From the NCBI GenBank assembly GCA_027533385.1, contig JAPZUE010000055.1:1-64000 (forward strand): DNA of 64,000 bases, read 5' to 3'. This document shows positions 44,222 through 51,609 of this stretch, in pieces (within the stretch, counting starts at the first letter, position 1; each line of letters starts with the position of its first letter). The DNA is from Rhizobium sp. (GTDB lineage Bacteria > Pseudomonadota > Alphaproteobacteria > Rhizobiales > Rhizobiaceae). The translations under genes and the position numbers were made by a program. A model generated the notes under the pieces. It saw nothing but the letters and a program-made list of their open reading frames with translations, did not search any database and was not told the origin of the DNA.

Positions 44222-44650
44222 ATGGATCGCCTGGATATCGTCACCGAACGTGTGTTCGAAACCGATGCGGAAACGCTGTTTGGCGCCTTTGCCAAACCGG
44301 AAATCCTTGCCATCTGGTGGGGTCCGCATGGCTTCACCAACCGCATCACCGAATTCAATTTCGTGCCCGGCGGCGACTGGCGCGTGACCATGACCTCCTC
44401 CGACGAAACCGACTTCGACAACCGCTGGACCTTCCAGGCGATCGAGCGCCCGCACCGCATCCTCGCGCTTCATCATGAACCGATGCATGTCTTCACGCTC
44501 GACATGCGCCTCGAACCTGATGTCGGCGGCACCCGCCTCACCTGGCACATGCAGTTCGACGACACCCCGGAAAACCGCGAGATCGAACGCTTCATTGCCG
44601 CTGCCAACGAGCAGAATTTCGACAGGCTGGAGGCGGTCCTCGGTCGCTAG
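44222..44650 (+). CDS. SRPBCC/AHSA1-like domain protein
   Basis: 142 residues. The AHSA1-type pattern is clear: RLDIVTERVFETDAETLFGAF, then EILAIWWGPHGFTN, then PGGDWRVTMTS. The fold makes a hydrophobic cavity for a lipid-like or aromatic ligand. A GGGGAGA ribosome site precedes the ATG. Divergent from the DMT transporter gene. No specific function can be given. Confidence 0.85.
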   Translation: MDRLDIVTERVFETDAETLFGAFAKPEILAIWWGPHGFTNRITEFNFVPGGDWRVTMTSSDETDFDNRWTFQAIERPHRILALHHEPMHVFTLDMRLEPDVGGTRLTWHMQFDDTPENREIERFIAAANEQNFDRLEAVLGR

Positions 44651-44665
44651 CGAGGTCCCGCTCGC

Positions 44666-44920
44666 AACCAATCAACACCGGATCGGCCTCTTTATCCTGT
44701 CCATTTCCTGCCTGATCGATCCCATACATCTCTCGGTGCTGTCTTTGGCCATCCCGGCGATCATGGCGGGCCTCGACCCGTCGGCCACTGAGCTTTATGG
44801 ATCAACGATATCCCCGGCTTCATGGTCGCTGGCTTGCTCTTCACCATGGGCAAGGTGGGTGGCCACTTCGGTTGGCGCAACTTGCCCGCTGGGCGGTGGC
44901 TTCTTGCGGCAATCAAAGCC
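44666..44920 (+). pseudogene. Broken N-terminal fragment of an MFS (DHA2/SmvA-like) drug transporter
   Basis: The first frame reads LFILSISCLIDPIHLSVLSLAIPAI ... DPSATELY, the start of a 14-TM DHA2-type pump. At about 44798 the reading continues in another frame as WINDIPGFMVAGLLFTMGKVGGHFGWRN, the expected next segment. One inserted T after TTTAT would rejoin them, so a one-base deletion broke the gene. After HFGWRN the similarity ends and the remaining 400 or so residues are missing. It is a relic, next to the two-component system. Confidence 0.7.
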
Positions 44921-45019
44921 ACCTCCAACCGCTCTCCGCAGCACAGAAAAAGGATGCCGGCGGCGCGCGGCGCGGTTAGAGAGAAAAGACCTCGTCTCAA
45001 AACATGACGGCAGCGGACA

Positions 45020-46654
45020 ATGAAACGCACACGACTTGACCTATCCCTGCGTTATGTGACCCAGTTGCGGCTGGCCTTTCTGGGCCTGGCCATCCCGACC
45101 GTCATCCTTGCTTTCGCGGGCTGGTATGTGCTGAGCGAATCCCAGTACCGTGTGGAGCGCGGGCGGATTGCCCACGACATTTATTCAGCACTCCTCAGTT
45201 TCGATCTGGAAAAGGCGGCCCTTCGCAACTGGAGCTTCCGCAGATTGCTGAATAAGCCCGGAGACCCTGCCCAGCGCAGCGCAATCCTCGAGCGTTTGGA
45301 TGGCCTGATAGCGCAGGTGGCGGAGAAGGCCAGCCTGGCGCGTGACATGGATCGCGCCCGCAACAAGAACCTCGCGGAGCATGAAGAAAGAACGAAGCTT
45401 CTTGCCTTTCTGAAGGATGTCGTCGCCAGCCTTAAGCTGGAGACAGCCTCCCTGCTTTTATCCCCCTCACCCACGGTCTCGCGAATGGAGGAGGTCGATA
45501 CCCAGTTCGGCCAGGTACAAGGAATCTCGCCGGCCCAGGCCCTGAAAAAGGCGCTTGTCGCCGAGCAAATGGCGCTGGAGGCCGAGCGGGCGCGGGCCGA
45601 TGCCGGACTGGCAACCGCACGTCGGCTGTTTCTGCTCGCCGGCGGCTTCGGGCTGTTTGCCACCTTTGTCCTCGCCACCTTTCTGGTCAGCCGCTTCCGC
45701 CAACCGCTGGAGCAGCTGGAACAGGGTTTGAGCGCCTATCAAAAGGGTAATTTCTCCTATCGTTTTCAGCGCTTTCGCGATCTGGAATTCCGTCATCTCG
45801 GCGACCAGCTGAACAGCATGGCGGGTGAGGTCGAACAGTCCCGCAACCGCGCCACCGAAGACCGGATTGAGCTTGAAAGGCAGGTAGCCACACGCACCGC
45901 CGAACTCAGCCGCACCGTGGATGAACTTGCGGCCTCGGAAGGGTCACGCGCCCAATTGCTTGCCGATATCGGCCATGAACTGCGCACCCCGGTCACCGTG
46001 ATCCGCGGTGAAGCCCAGGTGGCCCTTCGACAGAAAGATTCCGACAGCAGCGCCTATCGGGCCACCCTGGAACGGATCATCGCGGTCTCGCGCCAGATGG
46101 GCCACCTGATCGAGGACCTGCTTGTGCTGGTACGCGATCCAAAGGCGCCGCCGGTGATCGAGTGTTCAGAACAGGTGCTTGGTGAGGTGATCCACGCGGC
46201 TCTGGAGACTGCCGGCACCATGGCGGCCGAACGGGCCGTTCAGCTCAAGGGGCCGGATCCCTTGCCAAAGGATGTGGTCGAGGTCGATCCCAACCGGCTC
46301 CGCCAGGTTCTGGTCTGCCTCATCGACAATGCCATCCGCTATTCGCATCCCGGTGGCGAGGTCCAGGTTAGCGTCACGAAAGCCGCAGCTGAGCGTATTG
46401 ACATCGACATCATCGACCAGGGCATCGGCATCAGCGCTGAAGACCTGCCCCATGTTTTTGATCGCGGCTGGCGCTCGAGCAAGGCCCGCACGCACAGACC
46501 CGATGGTCTCGGACTTGGTCTGGCCATCGCCCGGCAATTGACCGAGGCCCAGGGCGGCCGCCTGATGATCTTGGAATCGCCACAGGGTACCGGCACCCTT
46601 GCACGCCTGACCCTGCCGCTGTCGCCGCCATTGACGGATGAGGAGCCTCAATGA
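45020..46654 (+). CDS. Sensor histidine kinase
   Basis: 544 residues: membrane helix 1 (about 17-38), a helical periplasmic sensor (about 39-203), helix 2 (about 204-223), HAMP (about 224-275), a short coiled coil, HisKA with the phospho-acceptor in LLADIGHELRTPV (H319) and an HATPase domain with an N box (CLIDNAIRYSHPGG), DQGIGIS and GLGLGLAIA. The stop overlaps the next start by 4 bases. The kinase precedes the regulator, the reverse of many OmpR systems. The signal is unknown. Confidence 0.92.
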   Translation: MKRTRLDLSLRYVTQLRLAFLGLAIPTVILAFAGWYVLSESQYRVERGRIAHDIYSALLSFDLEKAALRNWSFRRLLNKPGDPAQRSAILERLDGLIAQVAEKASLARDMDRARNKNLAEHEERTKLLAFLKDVVASLKLETASLLLSPSPTVSRMEEVDTQFGQVQGISPAQALKKALVAEQMALEAERARADAGLATARRLFLLAGGFGLFATFVLATFLVSRFRQPLEQLEQGLSAYQKGNFSYRFQRFRDLEFRHLGDQLNSMAGEVEQSRNRATEDRIELERQVATRTAELSRTVDELAASEGSRAQLLADIGHELRTPVTVIRGEAQVALRQKDSDSSAYRATLERIIAVSRQMGHLIEDLLVLVRDPKAPPVIECSEQVLGEVIHAALETAGTMAAERAVQLKGPDPLPKDVVEVDPNRLRQVLVCLIDNAIRYSHPGGEVQVSVTKAAAERIDIDIIDQGIGISAEDLPHVFDRGWRSSKARTHRPDGLGLGLAIARQLTEAQGGRLMILESPQGTGTLARLTLPLSPPLTDEEPQ

Positions 46655-47355
46655 ACATTCTGCTGATCGAGGACGATGTCCGGGTTGCCGATTTTCTGCA
46701 GCGCGGCCTGCAGGCCGAGGGCTATACCGTCACATGGATCCGAAACGGGCGCGAGGGCCTGGCCGCCGCCGAGACCTTTGCCCGCACCTGCGCGACCGAG
46801 AACCTGTCCGGCGTCGTCATTCTTGATGTCATGTTGCCGGAACTCGATGGATTGAGCCTCTGCCAGATGCTGCGCCAGCGCAATCATCAGGTCCCGGTCC
46901 TGATGTTGAGCGCCATGGGCGAAAGCCAGGAGCGCGCCGATGGCTTGCGACGCGGGGCCGATGATTATCTGGCAAAACCCTTTGATTTCGATGAATTGCT
47001 GGCCCGTATTGAAGCGCTGATGCGCCGTGCAAAGCCCACCACTGCGCCCAAGCTACTACAGATCGGACAGATTACCCTGGATCGACAAGTGCCGGGTTTG
47101 CGCAGCGCAACCGGCGAGGTCCTGCTCAGTGCCCTGGAAATGGCAATGATCGAACTGCTGGCCGCACAGGCCGGGGCAACGGTCAGCCGCGAGCGCATTC
47201 TGGCGCGGGTCTGGGCGGCCGATCGTGATCCGCTGACCAATGTCGTTGATGTCTATGTCAGCCGGCTGCGGCGCAAGCTTGCCAGTCTGGACCCCGATGT
47301 GAAGATCACAGCCATCCGGGGCCTCGGTTATCGCCTGACGGTAACGCGCCCCTGA
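46651..47355 (+). CDS. OmpR/PhoB-family response regulator
   Basis: 234 residues. The receiver domain has the acidic pocket EDD (about 7-9), the phospho-acceptor D59 in VVILDVMLPELDG and the switch Lys in YLAKPFDF. The C-terminal winged helix (about 135-232) ends with VDVYVSRLRRKL and AIRGLGYRL. It is the DNA-binding partner of the preceding kinase, overlapping it by 4 bases. Targets are unknown; no clear target gene remains next to it. Confidence 0.92.
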   Translation: MNILLIEDDVRVADFLQRGLQAEGYTVTWIRNGREGLAAAETFARTCATENLSGVVILDVMLPELDGLSLCQMLRQRNHQVPVLMLSAMGESQERADGLRRGADDYLAKPFDFDELLARIEALMRRAKPTTAPKLLQIGQITLDRQVPGLRSATGEVLLSALEMAMIELLAAQAGATVSRERILARVWAADRDPLTNVVDVYVSRLRRKLASLDPDVKITAIRGLGYRLTVTRP

Positions 47356-47373
47356 GGAGTGCTCAGGGGCGCG
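47345..47373 (+). terminator. Hairpin at the end of the two-component operon
   Basis: CGCGCCCCTGAG pairs with CTCAGGGGCGCG around GAGTG. It includes the regulator's stop codon. No T-tract follows, so it may stabilise the 3' end rather than act as a classical terminator. Confidence 0.55.
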
Positions 47374-47413
47374 CAACATAAACAGACAGGCTGAGGTTTG
47401 CTGATCGGAAGCG

Positions 47414-47980
47414 TTAGTTGACGGTATAGGGCAGCGAGGAGTGATGCAGGACGATCCGCAGATTGCCGGCATCGTCAAGCTGATAGCCCCAGGTCTTGTC
47501 GACCGTGGTAACTTTGCCTTCCGCATCGGTGATATGGACCTTGCCCATCGTCTGGGCAGTCTTGCCGCTAATGAAGATCGCCGAATTCTCGATCTTGACC
47601 GAGGTCCAGCCCTTCAGCGCAAAACCGGTATCGGCCGGGAAGTTCGGGTCATGGCCGACGAAATAGGCGAGTGCGCCTTCCGCTGTCGGGCGGAAGGTCT
47701 GCGGCTCGACGGTCAGCGTCGGCTTGAACAGCACCGGGCCGAGATTATAGCCATAGGCTCCGTCAATCACCGCCTGGGCTGTTGCCTTGGCCTTGTCGAT
47801 GCCGCCCTCCTTGTAATCCGTGGCAATCTTCACGAGCGCATCGCCCCATGCAACCTGGGCGGCCTCGACCTGGGCCTGGGTGATGGTGCTGTCGATGATC
47901 GTTGCCTTGACCGGCATCTCGGCCTGGGCGGAGAAGGCAATCATAACAGCTGCAAATGTGGAAACGGCAAATCTGAACAT
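47414..47980 (-). CDS. Periplasmic NTF2/SnoaL-like protein
   Basis: 188 residues with a signal peptide (about 1-20, ending AQA-EM). The mature part has ITQAQVEAAQVAWGDALVKIA, then YGYNLGPVLFKPTLT, then EGALAYFVGHD and a C-terminal GNLRIVLHHSSLPY, the ending typical of secreted NTF2-like/CaMKII-association-domain relatives. Similar proteins are sometimes labelled phosphoribosyl-AMP cyclohydrolase in databases, but I see no HisI motifs here. I chose the ATG at 47980 (GAGG 7 bases upstream). Role unknown. Confidence 0.7.
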   Translation of the reverse strand: MFRFAVSTFAAVMIAFSAQAEMPVKATIIDSTITQAQVEAAQVAWGDALVKIATDYKEGGIDKAKATAQAVIDGAYGYNLGPVLFKPTLTVEPQTFRPTAEGALAYFVGHDPNFPADTGFALKGWTSVKIENSAIFISGKTAQTMGKVHITDAEGKVTTVDKTWGYQLDDAGNLRIVLHHSSLPYTVN

Positions 47981-48155
47981 TTCGGAACCTCGTTGGAGAC
48001 GCTGGGACCATCCCAGTGCGTTGACATGAAGATGGGCAGCGAAGCTGACTGCTGCATGAGCCGAACATGAACCGAAGATTAAAGGGAGAGATTTCGAGCA
48101 GCGGCCAAAACCGGCAATCGAAGAATGCCGCGTCGGCGGACACAGAAGCAGCCCC

Positions 48156-49613
48156 TTAAAGGGCTGGCAGCGTGTCGAAAAGCCGCCGTACACCCAGAAG
48201 GTCCGACCGGAACGCTTCAAGGCTACGCGCCTTCAGATCCGGATCCGGCATCCTGAGGATCGCCGACGGATGCGTCGTCACCAGCAGCATGCGGTTGTCC
48301 TGCAGGGGGATTGGCATGCCGCGCACTTCCGCGATCGGCCGGCTCTCGCCCCTCAGCGACAGATAGGCGGTCGCGCCCAGCGCCACGACGATGCGCGGCC
48401 GGATGATCTCGATCTCCTTTGAGACCCACCAGCGACAATGCGCAACCTCGCCGGCATCCGGACGCATATGGATGCGCCGCTTGCCGCGCCGCTCATATTT
48501 GAAATGCTTGACCGCATTGGTGACATAGACCTGAGACCGGTCGATCCCCGCAGCCGCAACAGCCTCATCGAAGACCTGACCCGCCGGACCGATGAACGGC
48601 CGCCCCGCAAGATCCTCGGTATCGCCAGGCTGTTCGCCGACGAACATGATCTCGGCAACAACGGGTCCCTCGCCGAACACCGTCTGCGTCGCATGGCAGT
48701 GGAGCGGACAGCGCGTGCAGCCGGCTGCCTCCTGTCGGAGCCTTTCAAGCGGCGGCAGGTCGACCGACGAGCCGTCCTCCTCCCGCCCGCGCCACTGCGC
48801 CTGCAGGCGCTCGTGAAAGGCCGGCGGCTGGCGCGCCTCGCGCGCTGCCATCTCGGCAACCCGCCGCTCAGCACCGGCAATCAGGTCCGGAATGAGCGAG
48901 GCCTCCGGCATGTTCTTCCAGTATTTCTTGGGCATCTCCGACTGCATGGCCCTGATCTTCACCCGCGCCGGATTGAAGATATTGGCGAAATAGGTCCGCC
49001 ACAGCTCGTCGGTCTCATCCTCTGCTTCCGGCCGGGCCGCAGGCTCGCGGGAGGTCTTCAACGCCTGCCCGTTCCAGGCGGCCGAGCCCTTCGGCGTCGC
49101 GATCAGCCAATCCATGTCGGTGAAGCGTCGCTGGAAGAAACCGGCGGTGCGAGAGACGATGAAATGTTCGGGCTCGAACCAGGCAACGAACCGCCGCCGA
49201 CCCGCCTGAACCGCATCCACCTCGCGGAACCGCACAAAGGCCTTCATCTTGTGGCTGTCTCGGCGGACATTCTTGATCAGCCGCGTGAGTTGCGCGACGT
49301 CGGCATCAGACGTGACCTGCAACAGGCTGCGCTCGTGCTGCAACCGCCACAGGATCCGATAGAGCAGTGAAAATCGCTCCGAATCGGAATGGCAGATCGC
49401 GGCCTCCGCAGCCTCAACGAAGCTTTTCGAAACGGAAATCTCGCAAGAGCGCGCGGTCAAGTCGGATGCAGTGGCGGCACCGAAGAGATCGCCGCCTTGC
49501 CCCGCCAACTGCCAGCGCACCTGCTCTGGCGCGACCCCATCCCCCAGAAGCGCTCTTGCAGCATCGCGCCACTCGTCGAACGCCCCTCGCCCTTCGAGCG
49601 TGACGGTCCGCAT
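48156..49613 (-). CDS. DUF4130-UdgX fusion, uracil-DNA-capturing protein
   Basis: 485 residues in two parts. Residues 1-245 match the DUF4130 domain found with UDG-linked radical SAM systems (FSLLYRILWRLQHER, SHKMKAFVRFREV, FFQRRFTDMDWLIATP). Residues 295-480 are a family-4-like uracil-DNA glycosylase of the UdgX type: Fe-S cysteines CTRC (299, 302) and later C393, motif A GEQPGDTEDLAGRPF (326-340), the UdgX-specific loop KRRIH (378-382) and motif B THPSAILR. In studied UdgX proteins the loop histidine (H382 here) becomes covalently joined to the uracil-excised sugar, so it marks rather than repairs the site. The start overlaps the upstream radical SAM stop by one base. Confidence 0.93.
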   Translation of the reverse strand: MRTVTLEGRGAFDEWRDAARALLGDGVAPEQVRWQLAGQGGDLFGAATASDLTARSCEISVSKSFVEAAEAAICHSDSERFSLLYRILWRLQHERSLLQVTSDADVAQLTRLIKNVRRDSHKMKAFVRFREVDAVQAGRRRFVAWFEPEHFIVSRTAGFFQRRFTDMDWLIATPKGSAAWNGQALKTSREPAARPEAEDETDELWRTYFANIFNPARVKIRAMQSEMPKKYWKNMPEASLIPDLIAGAERRVAEMAAREARQPPAFHERLQAQWRGREEDGSSVDLPPLERLRQEAAGCTRCPLHCHATQTVFGEGPVVAEIMFVGEQPGDTEDLAGRPFIGPAGQVFDEAVAAAGIDRSQVYVTNAVKHFKYERRGKRRIHMRPDAGEVAHCRWWVSKEIEIIRPRIVVALGATAYLSLRGESRPIAEVRGMPIPLQDNRMLLVTTHPSAILRMPDPDLKARSLEAFRSDLLGVRRLFDTLPAL

Positions 49614-50842
49614 CAGAACAACGACAGCTGCTCGGCCGGCGGCGCAAACACCGACCGCAGATCCGACCGGTCAAGGCTGCGATTGGGCGACCAGCCCTCC
49701 GCGACGATAAAGGGCCGCACCTTCTTGAGCGACACGCCGAGACGCGTCAGGTCTTCCAGCCGAACCCGGCGATGACGACGGGCGGAGAGAAGCCCGTTCA
49801 CCGTCTTCGTTCCAAAGCCCGGCACGCGCAACAATGTCTCGCGATCGGCCTTGTTGACGTCGACGGGGAAGCGATCGCGATTGGCGAGCGCCCAGGCAAG
49901 CTTTGGATCGAGGTCAAGATCGAGCATCCCGTCCTGGCCGATCGAGGCGATCTCTTCCACGGAGAAGCCATAGAAACGGTAGAGCCAGTCGGCCTGATAG
50001 AGCCGGTGCTCGCGCATCAGTGGCGGCTTGATCAGTGGCAGATTGCGCGAACTGTCGGGGATCGGGCTGAAGGCCGAGTAGTAGACGCGCTTCAGCCCAT
50101 AGCTGCTGTAAAGCCGCGCGCTGGAGCCGAGGATCGTCGCGTCGTTGGCGCCATCGGCGCCGACGATCATTTGCGTGCTCTGCCCGCCGGGCACGAACTT
50201 CTTGCGGCGCCCTGAAAGCGTCGGCTCGCGCGCCTCGTCGATCTTGAGCCTCAGATCCGCCATCGAGCGGCGAATATTCACCGGCCGTTTTTCTGGCGCA
50301 TAACGCTCCAGCCCGTGATCGGTCGGCAATTCGATGTTGATCGACAGGCGATCGGCATAAAGCCCCGCCTCCTCCACCAGATGCGCTGAGGCCTCAGGGA
50401 TCGTCTTCAGATGAATATAGCCGCGAAAATCGTGTTTGGTCCTGAGATCTCTGGCGATCTTGACCATCTCAGCCATTGTATCATCCGAGGACTTGATGAT
50501 CCCGGAAGACAGAAACAGGCCCTCGATATAATTGCGCCGGTAGAATTCGATCGTCAGCCAGACGACTTCGTCCGGAGTGAACCGGGCCCGCTCGACATTG
50601 CTTGAGGAGCGGTTGATGCAATAGGCGCAGTCATAGATGCAGAAATTGGTGAGCAGGATCTTCAGAAGCGAGATGCAGCGCCCGTCCGGCGCATAGGCGT
50701 GACAGATGCCCGACCCCTCGGTCGAACCCAGCCCGCCCGACGCCGACGAGTCCCGTTTGGTCGTGCCGCTCGACGCGCAGGAGGCATCGTATTTGGCAGC
50801 ATCGGAGAGGATGGCGAGACGTTCTTTGAGCGACTTCTTCAT
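49613..50842 (-). CDS. Putative DNA modification/repair radical SAM protein with HhH domain
   Basis: 409 residues from the ATG at 50842. The radical SAM cluster motif is CIYDCAYC (CX3CX2C, about C68, C72, C75), preceded by three other cysteines (about 22, 47, 56) that could hold an auxiliary cluster. The C-terminus has a helix-hairpin-helix DNA-binding segment (ETLLRVPGFGTKTVNGLL, about 340-357). This is the radical SAM partner linked to UDG/DUF4130 proteins (TIGR03916-like). The reaction is unknown; the HhH domain and pairing suggest work on damaged or modified DNA. Start: a GTG at 50854 falls inside the predicted -10 element, so the ATG is preferred, leaving almost no leader. Confidence 0.9.
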   Translation of the reverse strand: MKKSLKERLAILSDAAKYDASCASSGTTKRDSSASGGLGSTEGSGICHAYAPDGRCISLLKILLTNFCIYDCAYCINRSSSNVERARFTPDEVVWLTIEFYRRNYIEGLFLSSGIIKSSDDTMAEMVKIARDLRTKHDFRGYIHLKTIPEASAHLVEEAGLYADRLSINIELPTDHGLERYAPEKRPVNIRRSMADLRLKIDEAREPTLSGRRKKFVPGGQSTQMIVGADGANDATILGSSARLYSSYGLKRVYYSAFSPIPDSSRNLPLIKPPLMREHRLYQADWLYRFYGFSVEEIASIGQDGMLDLDLDPKLAWALANRDRFPVDVNKADRETLLRVPGFGTKTVNGLLSARRHRRVRLEDLTRLGVSLKKVRPFIVAEGWSPNRSLDRSDLRSVFAPPAEQLSLF

Positions 50843-50848
50843 GAGAAT

Positions 50849-50863
50849 GTTCACTATACGTTC
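50849..50863. promoter_or_regulatory. LexA box (alphaproteobacterial type)
   Basis: GTTC-ACTATAC-GTTC on the plus strand (GAAC-N7-GAAC on the minus strand) fits the GTTC-N7-GTTC SOS box known for Rhizobiaceae and other alphaproteobacteria. It lies 7 bases upstream of the radical SAM ATG and covers its -10 element, a position where LexA would block transcription. Confidence 0.75.
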
Positions 50864-50879
50864 ACATGACGGCCGTCAA
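50853..50879 (-). promoter_or_regulatory. Promoter of the radical SAM-UdgX operon
   Basis: On the minus strand TTGACG (50879-50874) and TATAGT (50858-50853) with a 15-bp spacer, shorter than the ideal 17. The -10 is inside the LexA box. Transcription would begin near 50846, giving an almost leaderless message for the ATG at 50842. Confidence 0.55.
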
Positions 50880-51005
50880 GAATCTCCCCTGCGGCATTCC
50901 GTCCTCCGAGCTTTCTCCTGATTGATTTCATTGCGTTTTTGAACGGACAGAGACGTCCCCCGAACCGCCTCACGAAAACTCTGGAAATTGCGCCGACCAT
51001 TCTGC

Positions 51006-51011
51006 TATAGT
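51006..51011 (+). promoter_or_regulatory. greA: Probable -10 element of the greA promoter
   Basis: TATAGT with a weak -35 (TGGAAA, about 18 bp upstream). Transcription would start near 51018, about 92 nt before the greA ATG. Confidence 0.45.
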
Positions 51012-51034
51012 CCGGCTCAACCTGATTTGTGACT

Positions 51035-51070
51035 GGTTCCGCAGCTTTGCTTCGGAACCTGTTTTCTTTT
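51035..51070 (+). terminator. Terminator-like hairpin in the greA leader
   Basis: GGTTCCG (51035-51041) pairs with CGGAACC (51053-51059), with an AGC/GCT inner stem, followed by TGTTTTCTTTTGT. It lies 40 nt upstream of the greA ATG, inside the predicted leader. In E. coli the greA leader also has an early terminator that yields the GraL RNAs; a similar arrangement is likely here by analogy, not by sequence. Confidence 0.6.
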
Positions 51071-51109
51071 GTGCCCGCGCTCGCGGCCATGAAGACGAAG
51101 GAAGAGGAA

Positions 51110-51586
51110 ATGGTAGACAAGGTACCGATGACGCAGAACGGTTTCGAGAAGCTCAGCGAAGAGCTTCGCTGGCGTCAGCAGGAAGAGCGTCCGCGCATCA
51201 TCGAGGCGATTGCCGAAGCGCGCGCTCATGGCGACCTTTCCGAAAATGCGGAATATCATGCCGCCAAGGAAGCCCAGAGCCACAACGAGGGCCGCATCGG
51301 CGAACTCGAGGATCTGATCGCCCGTGCAGAGGTCATCGATCTCTCGAAGATGTCGGGCTCCAAGATCAAGTTCGGCGCAACGGTGAAGCTCATCGACGAG
51401 GACACCGAAGAAGAGAAGACCTACCAGATCGTCGGCGACCAGGAAGCCGACGTGAAGGCCGGCCGCATCTCGATCTCGTCTCCGATTGCCCGCGCCCTGA
51501 TCGGCAAGGAAGTCGGCGACAATATCGAAGTTGTCGCCCCCGGCGGCTCGAAGGCCTACGAGATTCTCGCCGTCAGGTGGGGTTGA
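51110..51586 (+). CDS. greA: Transcription elongation factor GreA
   Basis: 158 residues. The N-terminal coiled coil (about 5-80; EELRWRQQEERPRIIEAIAE) carries the tip acidic residues in ARAHGDLSENAEYHAAKE, and the C-terminal FKBP-like domain ends SKAYEILAVRW. GreA enters the RNA polymerase secondary channel to make backtracked complexes cleave their RNA. I chose the ATG at 51110 because rhizobial GreA proteins start MV.KVPMT; a longer frame upstream would translate the leader hairpin. Confidence 0.96.
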   Translation: MVDKVPMTQNGFEKLSEELRWRQQEERPRIIEAIAEARAHGDLSENAEYHAAKEAQSHNEGRIGELEDLIARAEVIDLSKMSGSKIKFGATVKLIDEDTEEEKTYQIVGDQEADVKAGRISISSPIARALIGKEVGDNIEVVAPGGSKAYEILAVRWG

Positions 51587-51609
51587 TCCAAGTCCGAAAG
51601 GGCCTTTCT

